From assembly GCA_023440865.1 (NCBI GenBank), contig JAEXRM010000061.1, positions 1 to 64,000 on the forward strand: a stretch of DNA of 64,000 nucleotides, given 5' to 3'. This document shows positions 36,341 to 43,385 of the stretch, one piece after another. How positions within the stretch are numbered: position 1 is the stretch's first letter; each line of letters begins with the position of its first letter. The DNA comes from Bacillota bacterium (lineage in GTDB: Bacteria; Bacillota; Clostridia; DSM-8532). The position numbers were made by a program, and so were the translations under genes. The notes beneath the pieces are model-generated. The model saw only the letters and a program-made list of their open reading frames with translations, was not told the origin of the DNA and did no database searches.

Positions 36341-37159
36341 TCAGGCCTTGATCGCGCCGGCGACGACACCATCGACGATGTACCGTTGCAGGAACACATA
36401 GCAAAGGACCAACGGCGCGGCGACCATGATGAGGGCGGCCATCTGCTGGGTCATGTCCACCTGGTACTGCCCCTGGAACACGTACAGGCCCCGGGTGATG
36501 GGATACAGCGCCTTGCTGGACAGGTAGATGATCGCCCGGATGATGTCGTTCCAGACCCCGATCGCCGTGATGATGGCCATCGAGGCGATGGCCGGCTTCA
36601 TCAGCGGGATGAGGATGCGGAACATGTACCGGAAGTACCCGCAGCCATCCATCGAGGCCGCCTCGTCGAATTCCTTGGGAATGCCCTTGATGTAGACGTA
36701 GAACATCAGCAGCGGTGTTCCGCCCCCGCCGATCATTCCTATGATATACCCCAGCCGCGTGTTGTACAATCCGAGGCCGCTGATGAGCTGGAATTGGGGA
36801 ATCGTGCCATCCGGCAGGAACATGCCCACGAGGAACAGGCCGAATATGGCCGCTCCGAACCGCAGATAGCCGCGGGCGATGGGGAACGCGAGAAAGACGG
36901 CCATCAGGATGGATGCGGTCGTGCAAAAGGCCATGTAGAAAACGCTGTTGCCGATGTATGCCGCCAGGTTGGCCTTCTTGAAGGCATCGACATAGTTCTG
37001 GACATGAAAGCTCGTTGTGACGGCCAGCGGTGTGGACATGTACTCGAGCTTGGTCTTGAGCGAGGTGTTCAGCGCATACAGCAGCGGAAACACATACAGC
37101 ACCACGAGCACCGCAATGAAGGCGTACAGCGCCAGCTTGAGCAGCAGATTCCTTTTCAC
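36341..37159 (-). CDS. Carbohydrate ABC importer permease (MalG-like)
   Basis: 272 residues from a GTG at 37159 with GGAGG upstream. The GTG overlaps the stop of the preceding permease (GTGA), which implies coupled translation. Six membrane segments (first LALYAFIAVLVVLYVFPLLYAL). The EAA loop is DEAASMDGCGYFRYMF with LIPLMKP. The C-terminus RYIVDGVVAGAIKA is the CUT1 MalG signature. Partner of the permease at 37156-38076. No ATPase gene is adjacent. Confidence 0.93.
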   Translation of the reverse strand: MKRNLLLKLALYAFIAVLVVLYVFPLLYALNTSLKTKLEYMSTPLAVTTSFHVQNYVDAFKKANLAAYIGNSVFYMAFCTTASILMAVFLAFPIARGYLRFGAAIFGLFLVGMFLPDGTIPQFQLISGLGLYNTRLGYIIGMIGGGGTPLLMFYVYIKGIPKEFDEAASMDGCGYFRYMFRILIPLMKPAIASMAIITAIGVWNDIIRAIIYLSSKALYPITRGLYVFQGQYQVDMTQQMAALIMVAAPLVLCYVFLQRYIVDGVVAGAIKA

Positions 37160-38076
37160 GGCTGTTCCTCCTTCCGGTTCATCGTCTTCTGGTAGAGGAG
37201 CGTCGCCGCGAGGATGAACACGAACAGCACCATCGCCCAGGTGGCGCCATATCCCTGGCGCATCGCGCCGGCGCCGGAGCCGGCGTTGATGTTGAACGCG
37301 AAATACATGACGCGGGCCGAGAGCGTCTGGGTGGCCATGTTCCGTCCGCCCGTCGTGAGCAGGATGACCTGGAACGATTGCAGCGAACCGATGACGGCCA
37401 GCAGGATGTTCACGTTCACGGTCGGCCACAGCAGCGGAAACGTGATGTAGCGGAACCGGTTCCATCCGGTTGCGCCGTCAAGCTGGCCCGCCTCGTAGAG
37501 CTCGCCGGGAATGGCCTGCAGGCCGGCGAGGTTGATGACCATCGAGTAGCCCATGGCCATCCAGATCTGCGTGAAGATGACCGATCCCAGCGCGGAGCTT
37601 GCCGCGTTGTAGAAACCGCTCTTGAGGCCGACCAGGGCCAGCAGCCACGCGGCGGGGCCTTCCATGGGGTTGAGGACCAGACGCCACACCAGCGAGGTGA
37701 CCAGTACACCGAGCACAACCGGCATGAAGATGACGGCCCGGAAGAACCCGCGCCCCTTGATGAGGTCGCTGTTCAGGGCCAGCGCGATCAGCAGCGCGAT
37801 CGCGTTCTGGATGACCGTGACCGCCACGCAGAAGACCACCGTGTTCTTCATGACGAGCATCAGGTCGCGCGTACTCTGCTGCACGAAGAATTCCCGGTAG
37901 TTTGCAAGCCCGATGAAGTGCCACGGCACGCCCTTGACGCCCGTGATGTCGGTAAAGGAAAGGACAAAGGTGGCAAGCGAGGGGCCCAGCCCCATGACGA
38001 CCTGCAGCACGACGGCCGGCAGGATGCCAACGACCAGGGCCCAGGCGGGGAACACCGCCCGTGATTTCCGCAACAT
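37156..38076 (-). CDS. Carbohydrate ABC importer permease (MalF-like)
   Basis: 306 residues from the ATG at 38076 (GGAAAGG upstream). Membrane segments begin with FPAWALVVGILPAVVLQVVMG. FVLSFTDITG and WHFIGLANYREFF are the usual MalF/UgpA landmarks. The EAA loop is YEAGQLDGATGWNRFRY with TFPLL. Its stop overlaps the next permease start. It follows its receptor gene, separated by a 14-bp perfect stem-loop (38098-38128). Confidence 0.93.
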   Translation of the reverse strand: MLRKSRAVFPAWALVVGILPAVVLQVVMGLGPSLATFVLSFTDITGVKGVPWHFIGLANYREFFVQQSTRDLMLVMKNTVVFCVAVTVIQNAIALLIALALNSDLIKGRGFFRAVIFMPVVLGVLVTSLVWRLVLNPMEGPAAWLLALVGLKSGFYNAASSALGSVIFTQIWMAMGYSMVINLAGLQAIPGELYEAGQLDGATGWNRFRYITFPLLWPTVNVNILLAVIGSLQSFQVILLTTGGRNMATQTLSARVMYFAFNINAGSGAGAMRQGYGATWAMVLFVFILAATLLYQKTMNRKEEQP

Positions 38077-38097
38077 AGCATCGCCTTTCCTGCCGCG

Positions 38098-38128
38098 GTT
38101 GCCCGTGCCGGCAACCGGCACGGGCAAC
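38098..38128. repeat. Perfect 14-bp stem-loop between receptor and permease genes
   Basis: GTTGCCCGTGCCGG (38098-38111) and its exact complement (38115-38128) flank a 3-nt loop. There is no U-tract on the minus strand. Its position after a receptor gene and before permease genes fits an mRNA-stabilising element that raises receptor expression. Confidence 0.75.
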
Positions 38129-38195
38129 GATCGGGCATTTTTGTTGGAGCCTGTTCCATCAAGTGTCTCCAGGGCCGGTTCGGCCATGGGAGATA

Positions 38196-39605
38196 TCACT
38201 GGATGGCGGCGACGGCGGCGTCCCAGTCCTGCTGCGCCAGCTTGGCAAGCTCGGCCACGTTCTCGACGGTTCCGCCGAGCACCTTGAGCTGGCCGATGGC
38301 GAAGCACTGGCCGGCGGCGTACTGGCCCACGCCCTTGGGTGCGATGATGACCTTTTCCCAGGACGGCTTGAACGCGGTGTTCTTGTCGGCCATGGCATTG
38401 ACGAACGCGCTGGTGGTCTGCACGCCCGGCATCGTCGGGAAGAAGCCCAGGGTGCTGACGAAGGGACCGTAGACATCGGGCTGCGAGAGGAAGTCGAAGT
38501 ACTTCAGGGCCGTTTCCTTGTTTTCGGAATTGGCATAGATGTTGAACTGCATGTCATACTTGCCCTGGAGCTGGTTCGGCTTGCCGTCGACATCGCCCGG
38601 CACGCAGAAATAGCCGAATTCGAAGGCGGGGTCGAGCGCGGCGATGGTACCGGCGTTCCAGGTGCCGTCATAGAGCATGGCGGCCTTGCCTGCGACGAAA
38701 CGGCCGGGGGCGTCGCCATAGGTGACGGAGGAGATGTTGGGTTCGAGGAAGGAAACGAATTGCTCCATGCGGTTGAAGATCTTCATGGACGCGTCATCGG
38801 TAAACTTGCGGGTACCTTCCCACAGGCCCTTGGCGAAGGCGGTCATGTCGGTCTCGTTGGCGCCCACGATGCCGGACACGGCGATGGAGGTGAGCGGCCA
38901 GCCGTCGGCCATGCCCAGGGTGATGGGCTCGACGCCGTTGTCGCGGAGCGTCTTGCAGACATTCTCAAAATCGGCCCAGGTTCCGGGCTCGGCGAGGTTG
39001 TACTGGGCAAACAGCTTCTTGTTGTAGAACAGGCCGTTGTAGCCGACGGAGCCCATGTCGATGCCATAGACGCGGCCCTTGTAGGACACGGCGTTGGCGA
39101 TCATGTTCGGGTCCCAGTTCTTGATGAAGGGCTGATCGGTGATGTCGAGATAGCTGCCGCCCTCGATGAAGGTTTCCCACGCGGGCTTGTCGGCGCCCTT
39201 GGTGAAGTCCTGCGGCAGGGAGTCGAAGGCGGAGAGATTGGTGATGATGTCGACATCCGCGGCTGCGATGCGGGTGTTCTGCAGGGTCGGGTAGTCGTTC
39301 GCGCCGACGGTGTCGACCACGACGGTGACGTTCGGATACTTCGCGGAGAAGGCGGCGTTCACATCGGCAATGCCCTTCTCGTTGGTTTCCTGCACCCAGG
39401 TGATCATGCGGAGGGTGACCGGCTTGTCGTTCGTGGCGGGGGCTTCGGAGGAAGCCTCGGCCGAGGCGGAGGCGGAGGTGGAAGCGGATGAGGATGCCGC
39501 AGGGGTGGCGGGGGCGGTCTGCCCGCAGGCGGCCATGCCGGCCAGCATCGTGGCGATGACGAGGAGGGCGGACAGGGATCGGATGACGGATTTTCTGCTT
39601 CTCAT
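38196..39605 (-). CDS. Carbohydrate ABC importer solute-binding lipoprotein
   Basis: 469 residues. Signal peptide with lipobox GMAAC (Cys27), Ser/Ala/Glu linker to about 60, then an SBP_bac_8-type body (PVTLRMITWVQETNEKG, AAFSAKYPNVTVVVDTVG, YKGRVYGIDMGSVGYNGLFYNKKLFAQYNL, AMLYDGTWNAGTIAALD, TLGFFPTMPGV). The ATG at 39605 follows AAGGAGG. First gene of the receptor-permease-permease set, 153 nt after the kinase/regulator pair that may control it. A possible -10 (TATCAT on the minus strand near 39659-39664) lies in that gap. Confidence 0.92.
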   Translation of the reverse strand: MRSRKSVIRSLSALLVIATMLAGMAACGQTAPATPAASSSASTSASASAEASSEAPATNDKPVTLRMITWVQETNEKGIADVNAAFSAKYPNVTVVVDTVGANDYPTLQNTRIAAADVDIITNLSAFDSLPQDFTKGADKPAWETFIEGGSYLDITDQPFIKNWDPNMIANAVSYKGRVYGIDMGSVGYNGLFYNKKLFAQYNLAEPGTWADFENVCKTLRDNGVEPITLGMADGWPLTSIAVSGIVGANETDMTAFAKGLWEGTRKFTDDASMKIFNRMEQFVSFLEPNISSVTYGDAPGRFVAGKAAMLYDGTWNAGTIAALDPAFEFGYFCVPGDVDGKPNQLQGKYDMQFNIYANSENKETALKYFDFLSQPDVYGPFVSTLGFFPTMPGVQTTSAFVNAMADKNTAFKPSWEKVIIAPKGVGQYAAGQCFAIGQLKVLGGTVENVAELAKLAQQDWDAAVAAIQ

Positions 39606-39758
39606 GGGATCCTCCTTCTGGTTCGTTCCGCAGGGCGGATTTCCGCCCCACACGCACCATGATAGAAGTTCGGCCCCCGATGATGAAGGCTGTGGCTTTT
39701 CCAAAAGGGTCGCTTTTTTGACGCACCCGATGGTCGTTTTTTTTACTCGCGACGAGTG

Positions 39759-41432
39759 CTAGCGGTCGGACGTCGATTGCCTGCGGAAATCGCTGACGGA
39801 CATGCCGGTCCATTTCTTGAAGCAGATGCCGAAGTAGTGCTGGTTGACGATGCCAACGGCCTCGGCGACCTCGTAGGCCTTCATGTCCGTCTCCCGCAGC
39901 AGGCGGACGGCCTTCTCCATGCGTAGCGTCGTGAGGTGCTCCACGAAGTTCTGGCCGGTTTCCTGCTTGAAGATGCGGCTCAGATAGCTCATGTTCACGA
40001 AATGCACCTTCGCCGTGCGGGCAAGCGACAGCTCCGGGTCCGCGAGGTTCTCCCGGATGTATTCCCTCACCTGGCCGATGACCTGGCTGACCTTGCGGCT
40101 CTGCATGCCCGCCAGCACCTGCAGGGTGCGTTCGGCGGTCTCCTCGACATAACGGCGGATATCCGGCAGGGTGCTCATCCCGAAAATCCGGTCGAAAGGG
40201 TGTGCGTTGCCCGGTAGCACGTCCGGCAGATTGGCGCCGGTATCCGCCGCGACATTCACGATGATCGACAGCGCGCTCGCAGCCAGGGCCCGAAAGGCGT
40301 CGATGCGGGGCACGCCCGCCGTGCCCGCCTCCGAAAAGGCATGGCCGATCAAGCCGAGCACCTTGTCCCGCATGCCGACCTTGAGATAGAAGCCCAGCTC
40401 CTCCAGCGGCTCGCCGTTGGGTGCCGATGCATCGCGGCTGATAGGGTTGATGTCATCGTAGCCGATGATGGCGTTGTTGCCCACAACCAGCTTGTAGTGC
40501 AGCGCCTGCACCGCCTCGCGGTAGGAGGACCGGGCGCGCGCGATGCTGTCGTATGCCTTGCCGATGCCGACGCACACGCAGCACTGCAGCTTGTTCACCA
40601 GCATGGCGTGCACCGATGCGATGCAGTCGTCGAGTCCCACGTCCGGATCGCTGGACAGGATCACGACATACTGGTTGTTGTCGAAAAAGACATGCACCCG
40701 GCCGTCGTCGCGGAAAAAGCGTTCCGTGAGCTCCCGGCACTGCATGCGCAGCAGCAGCCGCGCCTCCTCGCCGTCCCCTCCACCGTCCCCGATACCGATG
40801 CCGCCTCCGATCCCATCGCCGGTTCCCTCGCCGGTCATGTCGCCGGACTGGGCCGGCAGGGCTTCCATGACGGCGACCTGCACATGGCGTTCATCGAGGA
40901 GAATGCGGAAATACCTGGCCCTTCCGAGCAGCTCCTCGGGCTCGAGCGTGCTCTGCACCAGCTCGTTGAGGGTTTTTTCGCGCAGGAAGGGCAGGTTGTC
41001 CTCGAGCTGTTTTCGGATGCGGGCGTATTCAGCCGTGAAATCGCGCTCCTTGAGGATCTTCTCGCGGATGTCGACGGCCACCTTGCGGATCTCGTCGTCA
41101 TTGACGGGCTTGAGCAGGAAGTCGGAGATGCCGATCTTGATGCCGCGCTTGGCGTACTCGAACTCCTCGTAGCCGGTCAGCACGATGATTTTCACGGAGG
41201 CATGCCGTTCATAGACGAGCCGGCCGAACTCGAGGCCGTCCATGTAGGGCATGTTGATGTCGGTGAAGATCACGTCCGGCTGCAGCATCTCCACCATTTC
41301 AAGCGCCTCGGGCGCGTTGGCCGCCTCACCGACCACCTCGTAGCCGATGGCATGCCAGTCCAGGCAGTTGCGCAGCAGGCTTCTGACCAGATGCTCGTCG
41401 TCGACGAACATCACCTTGAGCAGGTTGTCCAT
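39759..41432 (-). CDS. YesN-type response regulator (REC + AraC HTH)
   Basis: 557 residues. Receiver domain 1-120, with acidic pocket FVDDEH, phospho-acceptor Asp in VIFTDINMP near residue 56 and Lys in FLLKPVN. The middle region carries an odd run of Gly/Asp (about residues 200-230). The C-terminal AraC domain has helices LSLARTAKVHFVNMSYLSRIFK and AYEVAEAVGIVNQHYFGICFKK, ending MSVSDFRRQSTSDR. It starts 3 nt after the kinase stop, so the two are co-translated. Downstream receptor, permease and beta-glucan enzyme genes on the same strand are the likely targets. Confidence 0.93.
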   Translation of the reverse strand: MDNLLKVMFVDDEHLVRSLLRNCLDWHAIGYEVVGEAANAPEALEMVEMLQPDVIFTDINMPYMDGLEFGRLVYERHASVKIIVLTGYEEFEYAKRGIKIGISDFLLKPVNDDEIRKVAVDIREKILKERDFTAEYARIRKQLEDNLPFLREKTLNELVQSTLEPEELLGRARYFRILLDERHVQVAVMEALPAQSGDMTGEGTGDGIGGGIGIGDGGGDGEEARLLLRMQCRELTERFFRDDGRVHVFFDNNQYVVILSSDPDVGLDDCIASVHAMLVNKLQCCVCVGIGKAYDSIARARSSYREAVQALHYKLVVGNNAIIGYDDINPISRDASAPNGEPLEELGFYLKVGMRDKVLGLIGHAFSEAGTAGVPRIDAFRALAASALSIIVNVAADTGANLPDVLPGNAHPFDRIFGMSTLPDIRRYVEETAERTLQVLAGMQSRKVSQVIGQVREYIRENLADPELSLARTAKVHFVNMSYLSRIFKQETGQNFVEHLTTLRMEKAVRLLRETDMKAYEVAEAVGIVNQHYFGICFKKWTGMSVSDFRRQSTSDR

Positions 41433-41435
41433 GCG

Positions 41436-43259
41436 TCATTCCTTTCCCTTGGCCGGAACCCGGATGGTGATCGTGGTGCCCTCGCCCCATTCGCTTTCGA
41501 TGGTCATGGGCTCGGCGATGCCATAGAAGATCCGCAGCCGCTCGAGCGTGCCGCGCAAGCCGAAGCCCGACCGCCGGCCCGCCGGCAGGTCCGGCGACAT
41601 CACATCCCGGATGAACTCGGGGCGCATGCCCACCCCGTCGTCACGGACGGACAGCACCACCTGCTCCTCATCCCGCCGCACGGACACCCAGATGTTCCCC
41701 GGCTCGCCCTTGGGCTTGATGCCGTGATAGAGCGCATTCTCCGCCAGCGGCTGCAGGATGAGCTTGAGAATGGGCGTCCCGCCTGCCGTTTCATCCATGT
41801 CGTAATGCGCCGTGAAGATGTCCCCGTACCGCACCTGCTGGATGGCCATGTAGTTTTTCACCACCTCGACCTCCTCGGCGACGGTGATGACCTCGCTGCC
41901 CTTGCTCAGGCTGATGCGATAGTAGCTGCCCAGGGCCTTCATCAGGCGGTATACCTCGTCGTTGCGGCCGGACAGGGCCAGCGAGGATATGGCGTCGAAC
42001 GTGTTGTAGAGGAAATGCGGCTTGATCTGCGCCTGCAGCACGTCGAGCTCGCCCTTGCGCTTGAGGCGCTGGTCCTCCACCACACGCTCGATGAGGGTTT
42101 GGATCTGCGTGATCATGAGGTTGTAGGCATCCCGCAGCTTGCCGATCTCGTCGTTGCCGGCCTCGATGTCCACCCGCACGAACTCGCCCCGTTCCACGCC
42201 CTTCATCGAGACGAGCAGCTTGTGGATGGGCGTCGAGATCATGCGGGATATGACGACGGTGCCCATGAACAGGACGATGGCGTTGAACAGGATGATCGCG
42301 ATGGTGATGCCGTAGAATGCCGTCGACTCGCGCGACAGCTCGTCGAAGGGCATGGCGCTGACGATGCGCCAGCCGTACTGCTCCATCCGCAGGTGGGAGA
42401 AGAGATAATCGCGGCCCCCGACGCTGCGGATGATCGACCCCTCGCGCTCGCCGGGCTGCTCCAGGGTCTCCAGGCTTAGCAGCTGCGGATTCCTGAAATC
42501 GACGACGGGCGCGCCGGATTCGTCCAGAATACGGATGTCGGTGTCGTAGTTGCGGCGGATGTCGGCCCAGGCCTGTGCGAAGGAGGTCTGGGCGATGTTC
42601 AGGATCATCACGCCGACCGGCTCCTGCGTATAGATGTCATTGACGATGCGGATGAGCGACATGTAGGTGTCTTCCGGCGTTTCGGACAGCACGCCGCCCG
42701 CATGCCGGCGCAGGATGAACCCCCCCTGCGCCTGGACGGCGTCGCCATACCACGGCGCCTTTTCGATCGATCCGATCGTGAGCGCCTTGAGCGGGAACTT
42801 GTCGATGCCGTACCGCCGGCTGCCGCTGTCGAAGATGTAGATGGACGAGATGAAGGGAAACCCGTCGAGGAAACGGGACAGGTGCGCGTTCACAATGCGC
42901 TGGGTGTCCAGGTTGCCCGCGTCCACCGCGCCGCCGGAGGCGCCATCGAGGCTGTCGCTGATGCGTTTGCGCTCCTTGAGCGGGTTTTGGATCTCATCGC
43001 TCGTGATGATGACCTTGGAGAGGTTGCGGGCGTTCTCGACCATCGTCTCGATGTTGGCGCTGATCGAATACAGCGTCTGCATCGAAACGGACCGCACCTT
43101 GCCGGATATGGTGTCCTGGTAGACGTTCTGGTAGATCACGCTGCTGAGCACGACGGAAAGGATCAGCAGCGATCCGTAGAACAACAGGATCCTCGTGCTG
43201 ATCCTGGCATCCGACAGTCTGCGCCGGATCCGGCCCACCATGTTCCTCATCGCACCCAT
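41436..43259 (-). CDS. YesM-type sensor histidine kinase
   Basis: 607 residues. Transmembrane segment 1 at about 20-45 (ISTRILLFYGSLLILSVVLS). A Cache-like extracytoplasmic sensor of about 260 residues follows (SIYIFDSGSRRYGID, GVMILNIAQTSF, SHLRMEQYGWRIVSAMPFDEL), then transmembrane segment 2 (FYGITIAIILFNAIVLFMGT), HAMP and the phospho-acceptor in QIKPHFLYNTFDAI. ATPase motifs are NALYHGI, DDGVGM and GFGLRGTLERL. The start may be 43259 or the ATG three codons later at 43250, which overlaps a small ORF stop as ATGA. Partner of the regulator at 39759-41432. Confidence 0.93.
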   Translation of the reverse strand: MGAMRNMVGRIRRRLSDARISTRILLFYGSLLILSVVLSSVIYQNVYQDTISGKVRSVSMQTLYSISANIETMVENARNLSKVIITSDEIQNPLKERKRISDSLDGASGGAVDAGNLDTQRIVNAHLSRFLDGFPFISSIYIFDSGSRRYGIDKFPLKALTIGSIEKAPWYGDAVQAQGGFILRRHAGGVLSETPEDTYMSLIRIVNDIYTQEPVGVMILNIAQTSFAQAWADIRRNYDTDIRILDESGAPVVDFRNPQLLSLETLEQPGEREGSIIRSVGGRDYLFSHLRMEQYGWRIVSAMPFDELSRESTAFYGITIAIILFNAIVLFMGTVVISRMISTPIHKLLVSMKGVERGEFVRVDIEAGNDEIGKLRDAYNLMITQIQTLIERVVEDQRLKRKGELDVLQAQIKPHFLYNTFDAISSLALSGRNDEVYRLMKALGSYYRISLSKGSEVITVAEEVEVVKNYMAIQQVRYGDIFTAHYDMDETAGGTPILKLILQPLAENALYHGIKPKGEPGNIWVSVRRDEEQVVLSVRDDGVGMRPEFIRDVMSPDLPAGRRSGFGLRGTLERLRIFYGIAEPMTIESEWGEGTTITIRVPAKGKE

Positions 43260-43363
43260 TCCGATCCCCGCCTCTTTCCGGCGACCTCGTCCATCAGGAA
43301 GAAGATCGCCGCCACCTGCGCGCCAGCGCGCACAAAGGTCTCCGCCTGTTCCCGTTCACGCAC
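43247..43363 (-). CDS. Possible small protein upstream of and overlapping the kinase start
   Basis: A 38-codon frame from a GTG at 43363 ends in TGA overlapping the ATG at 43250 as ATGA. The codon choice looks coding and the peptide is amphipathic (FVRAGAQVAAIFFLMDEVAGK). The frame is open back to 43420. No good ribosome site precedes the GTG, so it could be a chance frame or a translational coupler for the kinase. I do not recognise it. Confidence 0.25.
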   Translation of the reverse strand: MREREQAETFVRAGAQVAAIFFLMDEVAGKRRGSEWVR

Positions 43364-43385
43364 GCAGGGTGCCGTTCCGCTCCCC

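Noticed and set aside
39728..39762. Terminator after the third response regulator (ACTCG/CGAGT with a run of T)
   Set aside because: The T-run precedes the stem on the plus strand; on the transcribed minus strand the stem is followed by A, not U.
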